DNA from: DASZGI01 sp035938995
Lineage (GTDB): Bacteria; Actinomycetota; Actinomycetes; Streptomycetales; Catenulisporaceae
Direction of reading: 5' to 3'
NCBI RefSeq assembly: GCF_035938995.1
Contig: NZ_DASZGI010000191.1
Coordinates: 1-54,582 of the forward strand
DNA: 54,582 nucleotides
The position numbers and the translations under genes are program-made. Below the pieces are notes generated by a model that saw only the letters and a list, made by a program, of their open reading frames with translations, was not told where the DNA came from and made no database searches. Below are positions 1 through 8,638 of this stretch, piece after piece (within the stretch, counting starts at the first letter, position 1; each line of letters opens with the position of its first letter).

Positions 1-428
1 ATGGGCAGATCGAGTCGCACGCCGAGCTCTTCCAGCACGTCCGCGGCGCCTGATGCGGAAGATAGGGCGCGGTTGCCGTGCTTGACCACGCGCGCGCCCG
101 CTCCAGCGGCCACGATCGCGGACATGGTGGAGATGTTGACGGTCTTGGCCAGGTCGCCGCCGGTGCCCACGACGTCCACGATCCGGCCGGGCACCTCGAT
201 CAGCTCCGCGTGCCGGTACATCGCCGCGACCAGGCCCTCGACCTCGTCCACGGTCTCGCCCTTGGCCCGCAACGCGACCGCGAACCCGGCGATCTGCACC
301 GCGGTCGCCTCGCCGTTCATGATGACGTCCATCGCCCACGCGGTCGCGTCGGACGACAGGTTCTCGCGCCGCATCAGCCGGCTGAGGATCCCGGGCCAGT
401 TGTGCGCGCCCTCCGCCGAAGTCGTCAT
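1..428 (-). CDS. trpD: Anthranilate phosphoribosyltransferase, N-terminal part (runs off the window)
   Basis: TrpD transfers phosphoribose from PRPP to anthranilate, the second committed step of tryptophan synthesis in the cytosol. About 142 codons are visible, starting with ATG at 428 (protein start MTTSAEGAHNWPGILSRL). The helical N-terminal domain is followed by VEGLVAAMYRHA and the glycine-rich PRPP-binding segment DVVGTGGDLAKTVNISTMSA, which is diagnostic for the family. Next comes the KHGNRALSSASGAADVLEELG stretch that contacts substrate. The gene continues past base 1, so the C-terminal half is not seen. It is transcribed away from the respiratory operon and lies about 60 nt downstream of the receiver-like gene on the same strand. 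The identification is secure. Confidence 0.95.
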   Translation of the reverse strand, partial: MTTSAEGAHNWPGILSRLMRRENLSSDATAWAMDVIMNGEATAVQIAGFAVALRAKGETVDEVEGLVAAMYRHAELIEVPGRIVDVVGTGGDLAKTVNISTMSAIVAAGAGARVVKHGNRALSSASGAADVLEELGVRLDLP

Positions 429-489
429 AGTCCTGGCCCTCCTCCCGGGAGTTACACGGTGCGGCCGGCGGTACGCCGCCGTCGGGGCG

Positions 490-942
490 TCAGGCTACCC
501 GGGTGCGCAGCAGGGCGGCGGCGACATCCGCGAGCCGGACCGGGTCGATCGGGTGCGGCACGATCGCGTCCGCCCGCGCCCAGGTGGCGAGCCAGCCGTC
601 CTGCGCGCGCCCGGTCAGCACCAGCAGCGGCGGGCAGTGGTAGATCTCGTCCTTGAGCTGCCGGGCGATCCCGATGCCGCCGGCCGGCACCGCCTCGCCG
701 TCCAGAATCGCCAGATCGATGCGCACGCCGGACTTCGCGATCGCGTCCATCGCCTCGATCACGGCCGGCTCGGTGGCCACCTCGTGCACCCGCACCTCGG
801 GCAGGTCCGGGGCCGGGCGGGTGCCGAGCGCCCCGCGGATCGCCGCGCGCACGGTCGCGTCGTCGCTGTACACCAACACCGTCAGGACGGTGGGCGGCGC
901 CGGTGGGGCGACGACGTGGTCGACGGTCGACGGGCCGGGCAT
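490..942 (-). CDS. Solitary response-regulator receiver-like protein
   Basis: This 150-residue protein is a single CheY-like receiver fold without an output domain. The acidic pair is D27-D28 (VYSDD), the probable phospho-acceptor is D81 (LAILDG), and the switch Thr is T110 (LVLTG). The conserved Lys of loop 5 is replaced by H130 (AIVPHPID), so canonical aspartyl phosphorylation may be weakened or absent. No histidine kinase is adjacent. It sits between trpD and the divergent ctaE gene, an arrangement I remember from Streptomyces. ATG 942 is preceded by a weak purine-rich site (GGGAG). Its role is unknown; a phosphorylation-independent receiver acting by protein contact is possible. Confidence 0.75.
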   Translation of the reverse strand: MPGPSTVDHVVAPPAPPTVLTVLVYSDDATVRAAIRGALGTRPAPDLPEVRVHEVATEPAVIEAMDAIAKSGVRIDLAILDGEAVPAGGIGIARQLKDEIYHCPPLLVLTGRAQDGWLATWARADAIVPHPIDPVRLADVAAALLRTRVA

Positions 943-1302
943 GGGCCACTCCCTCGTGACGTGGGGCGCGGCGGCCCTGGTCGGTCCCGCGCGCCCGCTG
1001 CCTTTCGCTTTCGCTCACGCAGATCGTAGTCGGCCGTCTGTCGTGGTGGAACGCGAGGTGGCACCGGTGGACCGGCAAAGGCAACGATTAGGTCACGGGG
1101 CGGGTTCCGGCCGAACGGGGGAATCCGGTCGCCCACGGTTGAGCCGCGGGGGTGAGGGGAAGGAGAATTCCTCCGGCCACGGGGCGGATCGCGTGCGATG
1201 TCCGTTTCGACCCTGAACGGCTACTCCATTCTGACGTAACGTCACTCTTTCGAACCGGTAACCCCTACCCCCTGCGTCGGGCCCGCGGGGGCAGGCGACA
1301 TA
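943..1302. other. Divergent intergenic region, receiver gene / ctaE
   Basis: This 360-nt stretch separates the minus-strand receiver gene from ctaE and should hold both promoters. I see no convincing -35/-10 pair. The clearest element is the 13-bp palindrome at 1232-1244. Reading frames through this interval look like GC-rich shadows with no recognisable protein. Confidence 0.5.
1232..1244. promoter_or_regulatory. TGACGT-A-ACGTCA palindrome (BldD-like half-sites)
   Basis: This perfect 13-bp palindrome lies 59 nt upstream of the ctaE start. It fits the core TNAC-N5-GTNA of the actinobacterial developmental regulator BldD. It misses two inner positions of the full consensus TNACNCWGNGTNA. A second, perfect match to the consensus occurs at 44056-44068. 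Binding is inferred. Confidence 0.35.
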
Positions 1303-1953
1303 ATGGCCGCCGTGGCGACAGCAACAGCAACCCAAGCCGCACCCGCGCACCGGGTGCCCAACCGGCCCAACCTGGTCAGCGTCGGGACGATTGTCTGGCT
1401 GGCCTCCGAGCTGATGTTCTTCGCGGCACTGTTCGCGATCTATTTCACCCTGCGGTCGGTGTCCGGGAACGACTTCTTCAAGGCCAACGCGGCGCACTTG
1501 AACGTGCCGCTGTCCGCGGTCAACACGATCATCCTCGTGTCCTCCTCGTTCCCCTGCCAGTTCGGCGTGTTCGCGGCGGAGCGCCACCAGGTCGCCCGGA
1601 CCGGCTCGCTGTGGAACCTGCGGCGGTACGGGATGCGCGAGTGGTACGCCCTGGCCTTCCTGCTCGGCGCGGTCTTCATCTCGCTGCAGGTCTACGAGTA
1701 CTCCTCGCTGATCCGGGACGGTCACCCGATCTCGGAGAACCAGTGGACCAGCATCTTCTACCTGGCCACCGGTTTCCACGGGTTGCACGTCACCGGCGGT
1801 CTGTTCGCGTTCCTGATGGTGATGGGCCGCACCTACAAGGCCCGAAGGTTCTCCCACGATCAAGAAGTCGCCGCGGTCGTGGTGTCGTACTACTGGCACT
1901 TCGTCGACGTGGTCTGGATCGGCCTGTTCAGCGTGATTTACCTCATCAAGTAA
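1303..1953 (+). CDS. ctaE: Cytochrome c oxidase subunit III
   Basis: CtaE is the third membrane subunit of the aa3-type terminal oxidase. Its 216 residues hold five predicted membrane helices, the actinobacterial short form. The first helix carries NLVSVGTIVWLASELMFF, followed by the strongly conserved LATGFHGLHVTGG motif and the C-terminal YYWHFVDVVWIGLFSVIY signature. ATG 1303 gives MAAVATATA, which resembles Streptomyces CtaE; GTG 1312 is an in-frame alternative. The gene lies 32 nt before qcrC and heads the ctaE-qcrC-qcrA-qcrB cluster that builds the actinobacterial bc1-aa3 supercomplex. ctaC and ctaD are not in the window. Confidence 0.97.
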   Translation: MAAVATATATQAAPAHRVPNRPNLVSVGTIVWLASELMFFAALFAIYFTLRSVSGNDFFKANAAHLNVPLSAVNTIILVSSSFPCQFGVFAAERHQVARTGSLWNLRRYGMREWYALAFLLGAVFISLQVYEYSSLIRDGHPISENQWTSIFYLATGFHGLHVTGGLFAFLMVMGRTYKARRFSHDQEVAAVVVSYYWHFVDVVWIGLFSVIYLIK

Positions 1954-1985
1954 CTACGGACGCAAGCCATTAAGGGAACCAAGTC

Positions 1986-2840
1986 GTGAAATCGCTCTCC
2001 ATGCGGCGACGCCACCCACTGGCAGCGTTCGTCGTCCTGGCCCTCGCGCTGGCGTTCGCCGGCATGCTGTTCGCCGCCCTCGTGTCGCCCGCGGCGAGCG
2101 CCGACAGCGGGGAAACCGCGGCCCAGCAGATCGCGGACGGCAAAGGGCTGTACACGTCGTCCTGTTCGAGCTGCCACGCCCCCAACGCCGCGGGCTCCGA
2201 CCTGGGCCCGTCGCTGATCGGCGTCGGCGGCGCCGCGGTGGACTTCCAGGTCTCCACCGGCCGGATGCCCGCCAAGCAGCCCGGCGCGCAGATCCAGGCC
2301 AAGCAGAACCAGGCCCAGCAGAACATCTTCACGCAGCAGCAGATCGACGACATGGCGGCGTACATCCAGTCGCTCGGCGGCGGTCCGAACGTCCCGGCCG
2401 CGAGCGACTACGCCCAGAACGACAGCCTGATCGCGCTCGGCGGCGTGCTGTTCCGCAACACCTGCTCGCAGTGCCACAGCGTCAACGGCATCGGCGGCGC
2501 GCTGACCGACGGCAAGTACGCCCCGGCGCTGACCGGCACCTCGCCGAAGGCGATCTACGAGGCGATGCTCACCGGCCCGCAGAACATGCCGGTGTTCGGC
2601 GACAGCAACCTGTCGCCGAAGGACAAGCAGGCGATCGTCTCCTACCTGGTCGAAGCGCGCGCGGCGCCGAACTACGGCGGAGCCGGCCTCGGCCGGCTGG
2701 GCCCGGTGTCCGAGGGTCTGTTCATCTGGACCATCGGCCTGATCCTGCTGCTGCTTTTCGCGGTGTGGATCGCCGCGCACACCACGAAGGCCTCCGCGGA
2801 GCGTGTCGCGAAGGCCGCCGCTGAGAAGGCGGGGAAGTAA
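1986..2840 (+). CDS. qcrC: Cytochrome bc1 complex, dihaem cytochrome c subunit
   Basis: QcrC is the membrane-anchored dihaem cytochrome cc that replaces soluble cytochrome c in actinobacteria and passes electrons from the Rieske centre to the aa3 oxidase. A signal-anchor segment (about residues 13-33) precedes two c-type haem domains, with CSSCH at residues 60-64 and CSQCH at 160-164. Candidate axial Met residues follow, for example in GRMPAKQ and the QNMPVFG region. A single C-terminal helix (GLFIWTIGLILLLLFAVWIA) anchors it and ends in a basic tail. At 284 residues it has normal family length. It is followed by qcrA after 3 nt. Confidence 0.97.
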   Translation: MKSLSMRRRHPLAAFVVLALALAFAGMLFAALVSPAASADSGETAAQQIADGKGLYTSSCSSCHAPNAAGSDLGPSLIGVGGAAVDFQVSTGRMPAKQPGAQIQAKQNQAQQNIFTQQQIDDMAAYIQSLGGGPNVPAASDYAQNDSLIALGGVLFRNTCSQCHSVNGIGGALTDGKYAPALTGTSPKAIYEAMLTGPQNMPVFGDSNLSPKDKQAIVSYLVEARAAPNYGGAGLGRLGPVSEGLFIWTIGLILLLLFAVWIAAHTTKASAERVAKAAAEKAGK

Positions 2841-2843
2841 CCG

Positions 2844-3929
2844 ATGAGCACGGGTGAGATGAACCACGAGGAAGAGCACGGCGGCGCGGTCGCCGTGGAG
2901 GAGCACGGCCACGGCGCCCTGGTGCCGGCCGACGACCCGTTCGCCGACCCCGGCCTCGAGCCGCACCGGCCGCGGATCTTCGACATCGACGAGAAGGCGG
3001 CCAAGCGGGCCGAGCGGCAGGTGGCCCTGCTGTTCACCCTCTCGGCCCTGTCCGCCGTCGGCTTCATGGTGGCCTACACCGAGATCCCGCGCACCGCGAT
3101 CGTGAACTTCTTCCCGATCGGCGCGGTCTCGGCGTCGAACTTCGCGCTCGGCGTCCTGCTGGGCGTCTCGATGTTCTCGCTGGGCGCGGGGGCCATCTAC
3201 TGGGCTCGCACGCTCATGACCGACGTGGAGTTCCCGCAGGAGCGCCACCACCTCGAGTCGGAGCCGGCCGACAAGGCCGCGGCGATCGCCGAGTGGAAGC
3301 AGGGCGTCGAGGACTCGGGCATCAAGCGCCGTCCGCTGATCCGCCGGACGCTGATCGGCGCGATGGCGGTCCTGCCGCTGCCCGCCCTTTGGATCCTGCG
3401 CGACCTCGGCCCGCTGCCCGGCAACTCGCTGCGCAGCACCGCGTGGACCGAGGGCGAGCTGATCATCAACGACGCCACCGTGTCCCTCGACGGCACCACC
3501 GGCACCGGCATCAAGCCCGAGGACGTCACCATCGGGTCGCTGTTCATGTGCCGCCCGGCCGCGGCGCTGACCGCCGGCGAGGACTTCAACAACCTGATGG
3601 CGAAGGCGGCGGTCTTCGTGGTCCGGATGGACCCGGCGGACATCGCCTCGCAGCGGGAGCGGGACTGGGGCTACGAGGGCATCGTCGCCTTCTCCAAGAT
3701 CTGCACCCACGTCGGCTGCGCGGTCGACCTCTACGAGCAGCAGACGCACCACATGCTGTGCCCGTGCCACCAGTCCACCTTCGACCTGTCCGACGCCGGC
3801 AAGGTGATCTTCGGCCCGGCGGCGCGCTCGCTGCCGCAGCTGCCGATCATGGTCAACGCCGACGGCTTCCTGGTCGCCCGCAGCGACTTCCAGGAGCCGG
3901 TCGGCCCGAGTTTCTGGGAGCGCGGATGA
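2844..3929 (+). CDS. qcrA: Cytochrome bc1 complex, Rieske iron-sulfur subunit
   Basis: QcrA carries the Rieske [2Fe-2S] cluster that takes electrons from menaquinol. The 361-residue protein has the long actinobacterial N-terminus (acidic, His-rich, about 60 residues) and three membrane helices, the third near residues 175-190. The C-terminal Rieske fold shows CTHVGC (C287, H289, C292) and CPCHQSTF (C306, C308, H309). C287, H289, C306 and H309 are the cluster ligands, and C292-C308 is the usual disulfide. Its TGA overlaps the ATG of qcrB (ATGA), which indicates translational coupling. Confidence 0.97.
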   Translation: MSTGEMNHEEEHGGAVAVEEHGHGALVPADDPFADPGLEPHRPRIFDIDEKAAKRAERQVALLFTLSALSAVGFMVAYTEIPRTAIVNFFPIGAVSASNFALGVLLGVSMFSLGAGAIYWARTLMTDVEFPQERHHLESEPADKAAAIAEWKQGVEDSGIKRRPLIRRTLIGAMAVLPLPALWILRDLGPLPGNSLRSTAWTEGELIINDATVSLDGTTGTGIKPEDVTIGSLFMCRPAAALTAGEDFNNLMAKAAVFVVRMDPADIASQRERDWGYEGIVAFSKICTHVGCAVDLYEQQTHHMLCPCHQSTFDLSDAGKVIFGPAARSLPQLPIMVNADGFLVARSDFQEPVGPSFWERG

Positions 3930-5548
3930 GCGCCACGCCTGCGGAGTTCGCCCCGCCCGCGACGCCGGCGGGCAAGGCCGCCGACTATCTGGACCAGCGC
4001 CTCGGCATCGCGAACGCGGCCAAGAGGCAGCTGCGCAAGATCTTCCCGGACCACTGGTCCTTCATGCTGGGCGAGATCGCGCTGTACAGCTTCATCATCC
4101 TGCTGCTGTCGGGCATCTTCCTGACGCTGTTCTTCACCCCGTCCATGAACGAGGTGACGTACAACGGCTCGTACACCCCGCTCGACGGCATCCGGATGTC
4201 CGAGGCCTACGCCTCCACCATCAACATCTCGTTCGACGTGCGCGGCGGCCTGCTCATGCGGCAGATCCACCACTGGGCCGCGCTGATCTTCGTGATGGCG
4301 ATCACGGTGCACATGCTCCGGATCTTCTTCACCGGCGCGTTCCGCAAGCCGCGCGAGATCAACTGGCTGATCGGCTTCGGCCTGTTCGTCTGCGCGCTGC
4401 TGGAGGGCTTCGCCGGCTACTCGCTGCCGGACGACCTGCTGTCCGGCACCGGTCTGCGTATCGCCGAGGGCGTCATCCTGTCGATCCCGATCGTCGGCAC
4501 CTACGTCTCGTTCTTCCTGTTCGGCGGCGAGTTCCCGGGCCACGACCTGGTGCCGCGGCTGTTCACCATCCACATCCTGCTGGTCCCCGGCATCCTGCTG
4601 GCGCTGATCACCGCGCACCTGATCCTGGTCTTCTACCAGAAGCACACCCAATGGGCGGGCCCGGGGCGCACCGAGGAGAACGTCGTCGGCCTGCCGTTCC
4701 TGCCGGTCTACACGGCGAAGGCGGGCGGGTTCTTCTTCGTCATCTTCGGCTTCACGGCGTTCCTCGGCGGCCTGGTCTCGATCAACCCGATCTGGTCGTA
4801 CGGGCCCTACATCCCGAACCAGATCAGCGCGGGCTCGCAGCCCGACTGGTACATCGGGTTCCTCGAGGGCTCGCTGCGCATGATGCCCAACGTGGAGTTC
4901 AACTTCTGGGGCCACACCCTCTCGCTCAACGTGCTGATCCCCTCGCTGATCGTGCCGGGCATCCTCTTCACCGGGCTGGCCCTCTACCCGTTCATCGAGG
5001 CGTGGGTCACCGGGGACAAACGCGAGCACCACATCCTGGACCGGCCGCGCAACGTGCCGACCCGGACCGCGATCGGCGTGGCCGGGGCGACGTTCTACGG
5101 CGTGCTGTGGCTGGTGGGCGGCAACGACCTGATCGCCACCCACTTCCACCTCTCGCTCGAACAGATCACCTGGTTCGGCCGGTTCGCGGTCTTCTTGGGC
5201 CCGGCGTTCGCGTTCTGGCTCACCAGACGGATCTGCTTCGGCCTGCAGCGGGCCGACCGGGACAAGGTGCTGCACGGCAGGGAGTCGGGCATCATCGTGC
5301 GCGCGCCCTCCGGCGAGTTCTCCGAGATCCACGAACCCGTCTCGCAGGGCGACCTGCACAAGCTCACCGCGCACGACGTGCACCGGCCGCTCAGCCTCAC
5401 CGAGGTCGCCGACTCCAACGGCGTCCCGGCGCCGCGGATGCGCCAGGCGAAGCTGCGGGCCCGGGTCACCAAGTGGTACTTCGGCGAGCGCGTGGAGAAG
5501 CCCACCGCGGAGGAGTACCACGACGCGATCAGCAGCGGCCACCACTAG
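3926..5548 (+). CDS. qcrB: Cytochrome bc1 complex, cytochrome b subunit
   Basis: QcrB is the dihaem cytochrome b that oxidises menaquinol. The ATG at 3926 overlaps the qcrA stop and gives a 540-residue protein, typical of actinobacteria, with a C-terminal extension beyond the eight core helices. Haem-binding histidines lie in HHWAALIFVMAITVHMLR and in FTIHILLVPGILLALITAHL. Conserved features include GYSLPDDLLSGTGLRI and the cytochrome b C-terminal domain entry (GFLEGSLRMMPN). The extra charged C-terminal tail (about residues 430-540) is also seen in Streptomyces and mycobacterial QcrB. It is the last gene of the operon and is followed by a strong hairpin at 5573-5612. Confidence 0.97.
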   Translation: MSATPAEFAPPATPAGKAADYLDQRLGIANAAKRQLRKIFPDHWSFMLGEIALYSFIILLLSGIFLTLFFTPSMNEVTYNGSYTPLDGIRMSEAYASTINISFDVRGGLLMRQIHHWAALIFVMAITVHMLRIFFTGAFRKPREINWLIGFGLFVCALLEGFAGYSLPDDLLSGTGLRIAEGVILSIPIVGTYVSFFLFGGEFPGHDLVPRLFTIHILLVPGILLALITAHLILVFYQKHTQWAGPGRTEENVVGLPFLPVYTAKAGGFFFVIFGFTAFLGGLVSINPIWSYGPYIPNQISAGSQPDWYIGFLEGSLRMMPNVEFNFWGHTLSLNVLIPSLIVPGILFTGLALYPFIEAWVTGDKREHHILDRPRNVPTRTAIGVAGATFYGVLWLVGGNDLIATHFHLSLEQITWFGRFAVFLGPAFAFWLTRRICFGLQRADRDKVLHGRESGIIVRAPSGEFSEIHEPVSQGDLHKLTAHDVHRPLSLTEVADSNGVPAPRMRQAKLRARVTKWYFGERVEKPTAEEYHDAISSGHH

Positions 5549-5572
5549 CCGCGGTCGCAACCGAAAGCGAAC

Positions 5573-5612
5573 CGGGAAGGCCCGCTCCGAGGGTTCGGGG
5601 CGGGCCTTCCCG
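5573..5612. terminator. Strong hairpin terminator after qcrB
   Basis: A 12-bp perfect stem (GGGAAGGCCCGC at 5574-5585 with its complement at 5600-5611) extends by one more pair outward and several inward, leaving a tiny loop. It lies 25 nt past the qcrB stop and faces the convergent Lrp-type gene. There is no T-run, as is common in this phylum. It probably ends transcription from both sides. Confidence 0.8.
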
Positions 5613-5694
5613 CGTGTTCCGCCACGGGGCCTGGCAGCGGAGTAGCGGGCGCGGGCACGGCGCCCCTCACGCCACGCCGTTCACGCGGGGCCGT

Positions 5695-5973
5695 TCACTC
5701 CAGGCCGAGCGCGAAGGCCGCCTCGAGGTCGTGGCGCGAGTAGGCCCGGAAGGCGATGTGCGTCTCGGTGCGCACGATGCCCGGGATCTTGTTGAGCCGG
5801 CCCGGGATCACCTCGGCCAGCTCGTCGTGCGCGTGGACCCGCACGATCGCGATCAGGTTCCACTCCCCGGTGACCGAGTACGCCTCGCTCACGCCGTCCA
5901 CGGCGGAGACGGCCTCGGCGACCTCGGGGATCCGGTCGACGTCCGTCTTGATCATGACAATCGCGGTGACCAT
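5695..5973 (-). CDS. Stand-alone Lrp/AsnC ligand-binding (RAM) domain protein
   Basis: The 92 residues form only the C-terminal alpha-beta sandwich of Lrp/AsnC regulators, with no helix-turn-helix. The start MVTAIVMIKTDVDRIPEVAEAV and the GVSEAYSVTGEWNLIAIVRV segment match the RAM domain, which binds amino acids and oligomerises. Such single-domain forms are thought to act as ligand sensors or as partners of full-length Lrp proteins. It is convergent with qcrB and lies 100 nt downstream of the rhomboid gene on the same strand. The effector is unknown. Confidence 0.9.
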   Translation of the reverse strand: MVTAIVMIKTDVDRIPEVAEAVSAVDGVSEAYSVTGEWNLIAIVRVHAHDELAEVIPGRLNKIPGIVRTETHIAFRAYSRHDLEAAFALGLE

Positions 5974-6073
5974 GCCGAATACCCTAAGGCCCGGTCTGCC
6001 TGCGGCCTACTCGCGGCCCACTTCCGGACCACTTGCCGGGACAGCGACGCCGTCGTCGGCGCGCTTTAACGGG

Positions 6074-6964
6074 CTAGCGGCGGCCGGGATAGGGGAAGTT
6101 CGGGTCGTAGGGGTCCTGGTCGTACGGTCCGGGCTGTGCCCAGCCTGGCGGGACCGGGGGCGGCGTCTGTGTGCGTCTTGCGGGTGGGGGAGGGGAGCCG
6201 CGACCCCTGCTGCCCACGACCAGCACCGTGTAGAGGAATCCGGCGGTGAAGCCGGCGACGTGCGCCACATAGGCCACCGTGTCGTCTGTAGGCACGCCAA
6301 GGAGGTGCTGGACCGACGGCAGTTGCAGGATGAACCAGGAGCCGAGCACCAGCCAGGCTGGGAAGCGCAGCGGTAAGAAGAACAGGAAGGGCACCAGGCT
6401 GGTGACCCTTGCCTTCGGGAACATGTAAAGGTACGCGCCGAGCACGGTGGCGATGGCCCCGGAGGCGCCCACGAGCGGCATCGTGGACGACGGGTTGACC
6501 GCCGCGAACGCGTATGTGGCCAGGTAGCCGCCGCCCAGATAGAACAGCAGGAAGTGGATCCGCCCGAACCTGTCCTCCACGTTGTTGCCGAACACGTAGA
6601 GGAAAAGCATGTTCCCCAGCAGGTGCAGCCAGCCGGCGTGGATGAACATCGCGGTCAGCACCGACACGAACGGCACCTTGTGCGGCATCGCGCCGAGCGG
6701 GCAGGCGACCTGGCCGATCGACGTGTCGACCGCGATCTGCGGCTCCTGGGCCGGGGTGAGCTGCCGGTTCGTCACCAGTTCGTGGGGGATCGCCCCGTGC
6801 TCGACGAAGAAACGCTGCTCGGTGCACGCCTGGGCGACCGACGGGTTCCCGAGGACCGCCGCGCTCGGCCCGAACAGGAAGACCGCGAAGTTCAGCGCGA
6901 TCAAGGCGAAGGTCACGTACGACGTGCGCCGCACCGGGTTCTTGTCATGGATCGGGATGACCAC
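6074..6964 (-). CDS. Rhomboid-family intramembrane serine protease
   Basis: The 296-residue protein has at least six predicted membrane helices. The catalytic dyad is visible: Ser in GASGAIATVLGAYLY and His in VAYVAHVAGFTAGFLYT. The loop-1 WxR-type region appears as HAGWLHLLGNMLFLYVFGNNVEDRFG, which is the family hallmark. A long extracytoplasmic insert follows the first helix (residues about 40-80). The proline-rich cytoplasmic tail ends in YDQDPYDPNFPYPGRR. Rhomboids cleave transmembrane substrates; none is identifiable here. ATG 6964 begins MVIPIHDKNPVRRT, a typical actinobacterial rhomboid N-terminus. Confidence 0.93.
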   Translation of the reverse strand: MVIPIHDKNPVRRTSYVTFALIALNFAVFLFGPSAAVLGNPSVAQACTEQRFFVEHGAIPHELVTNRQLTPAQEPQIAVDTSIGQVACPLGAMPHKVPFVSVLTAMFIHAGWLHLLGNMLFLYVFGNNVEDRFGRIHFLLFYLGGGYLATYAFAAVNPSSTMPLVGASGAIATVLGAYLYMFPKARVTSLVPFLFFLPLRFPAWLVLGSWFILQLPSVQHLLGVPTDDTVAYVAHVAGFTAGFLYTVLVVGSRGRGSPPPPARRTQTPPPVPPGWAQPGPYDQDPYDPNFPYPGRR

Positions 6965-7111
6965 CCTCAGATCCTTCCCGGTTTGGTGCCAACTGCGCGC
7001 GCGGCGCGCGTGGGGTGCGTGACGAAGGCCGCGCGCGGGAATTCACCCTCTACCCTTGAAGTGTGCGCACCCACGGGGAGAGTGGTATCTGCTGCCGGCC
7101 GGAGGGCCGGG

Positions 7112-8554
7112 ATGAGAGGAGTCGACGTGGACGGCCAGGAGTGGGAGGTGCCGATCCCCGACTCCGCCGAGCTGCCCTACGACCCTGACGGAACCGACCC
7201 CGAAGGCACGCCGGGCGGCGGTGACTCCGTGCTCGAGGACGCCACGGTGCGACTCGCCTCCCCGCTGCACGAGGCGGTGCGGCAGCGGGTCATCTCGCTG
7301 GCCTCTGAGACCGCCGGGCAGCTGCCGCCCGTGCAGGTGCCCACGGCGTTGCGCTCCTTCGCCCGCTTCACGCCCGCCAAGCGGGCCAAACTCGCCGCGA
7401 TCCCGCTGGCCGCCGCCGTCGAGACCGACACGGTCTTCCGCGGCCGGGTCGCCGACCGGGTCTCCGCCGCGTTCCCCGAGGTCGTGCGCGCGCTCGAGGA
7501 CGGGGTGCTGCCGGCCGCCGCCGATCCGCGCGACGTCGCCGCGATCGCGTACCTGGTGCGCCCACCCGGCTGGCCGGAGTTGGTCGCCGAGGCGGAGCAG
7601 GCGGCGCGCGCGGCCGAGCGGTTCGTCGCCGACGAGCATCTCGGCGACGAGGTCGCCCGCCTCAAGGCCGAGATCGACGTGCTGCGCGACGCCGCCAAGC
7701 AGGAAACCGAGCGGTGGAAAGCGGAGCTGCAGACCGAGCGGCGCCAGGGCGACTCGCTGCGCCGCCAGATCAGGTCGCTGGAGGCGGACATGCGCCGCGC
7801 CCAGGCTCAGGCTCGCCGGGCCGAGACCGAGGCGCAGGCGGTGCGCGACGAGGCCGCGGGGGCGGTGTCCAACGCCGAGGCGGAGCTGCGCCGGCTGCGC
7901 ACCCGGCTGGCCGACGCGGAGAGCGCGCTGGAGTCCACACGGCGCAACGCACGGGAGAATCGCACGGCCGACGAGGTCCGGCTGCGGCTGCTTCTGGAAA
8001 CCATCTCCGAGGCCGCCACCGGGCTGCGCCGCGAGCTGGCCCTCTCGCCGACCGACCAGCGCCCGGCCGACATGGTCGACGCGGTGCGCCCGGCCGCGCC
8101 CGGCACCGGCGACGTGTCCGAGAAGGCCCGCGCGACCGACGACCCGGCGATGCTCGACGCGCTCCTCGCCCTGCCGCGCGCTCACTTGGTCGTGGACGGT
8201 TATAACGTCACCAAGACCGCCTTCCCGACCCTGTCCCTGCAGGAGCAGCGGGTCCGGCTCGTAAAAGGTCTCGGCACGCTCGCGGCGCGCACGGGCGCGG
8301 AGGTCACGTGCGTCTTCGACGGCGCGCAGCTCGGCGGTCCGGTTCCGGTGCCGCCGCACAAGGGCGTGCGCGTGCTGTTCTCCCGTCCGGGTGAAATCGC
8401 CGACGAGCTGATTAGGCGCCTGGTGGCGGCTGAGCCGCAGGGCCGCCCGGTCATCGTGGTCTCCTCCGACCGGGAGGTGGCCGAAGGGGTCCGCCGGTCA
8501 GGCGCTCGCCCGGTGCCCTCGACGATGCTCGTGCGGGCTCTGGCGCGCGGCTGA
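7112..8554 (+). CDS. NYN-domain (YacP/Rae1-like) ribonuclease-like protein with central coiled coil
   Basis: The 480-residue protein has three parts: an acidic helical N-terminus, a long coiled coil (about residues 165-300, rich in heptads such as EAELRRLRTRLADAESAL), and a C-terminal NYN/PIN-like nuclease fold. The nuclease part shows LVVDGYNVTKT, TCVFDGAQ and VVSSDREVAEGV, the acidic and Asn positions expected for YacP-type enzymes, so RNA cleavage is likely. ATG 7112 has GGAGG six bases upstream; GTG 7127 (after AGGAG) is an equally good start. It is transcribed divergently from the rhomboid gene. The same arrangement occurs in Streptomyces as I remember it. Confidence 0.88.
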   Translation: MRGVDVDGQEWEVPIPDSAELPYDPDGTDPEGTPGGGDSVLEDATVRLASPLHEAVRQRVISLASETAGQLPPVQVPTALRSFARFTPAKRAKLAAIPLAAAVETDTVFRGRVADRVSAAFPEVVRALEDGVLPAAADPRDVAAIAYLVRPPGWPELVAEAEQAARAAERFVADEHLGDEVARLKAEIDVLRDAAKQETERWKAELQTERRQGDSLRRQIRSLEADMRRAQAQARRAETEAQAVRDEAAGAVSNAEAELRRLRTRLADAESALESTRRNARENRTADEVRLRLLLETISEAATGLRRELALSPTDQRPADMVDAVRPAAPGTGDVSEKARATDDPAMLDALLALPRAHLVVDGYNVTKTAFPTLSLQEQRVRLVKGLGTLAARTGAEVTCVFDGAQLGGPVPVPPHKGVRVLFSRPGEIADELIRRLVAAEPQGRPVIVVSSDREVAEGVRRSGARPVPSTMLVRALARG

Positions 8555-8604
8555 GGCCCGCCGAACCAGGCGCCCGCGTATTGGCCCGACCGAGTGAGCA
8601 GCCG

Positions 8605-8634
8605 TTGCTCTGAGAGTGACTGCCTCGCTACGGT
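8605..8634 (+). promoter_or_regulatory. Candidate promoter of the NlpC/P60 gene
   Basis: TTGCTC (8605-8610) and TACGGT (8629-8634) are separated by 18 nt, a housekeeping-type arrangement upstream of the hydrolase gene. This is inferred from pattern only. Confidence 0.4.
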
Positions 8635-8638
8635 GCGT

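Noticed and set aside
1938..3770. 610-codon minus-strand open frame opposite qcrC-qcrA
   Set aside because: It is antisense to clear cytochrome genes, composed of Arg/Gly/Val/Asp-rich shadow sequence with no domain. GC-rich third positions create such frames.
3731..5560. 609-codon minus-strand open frame opposite qcrB
   Set aside because: Shadow of qcrB; low-complexity charged translation without a recognisable family.
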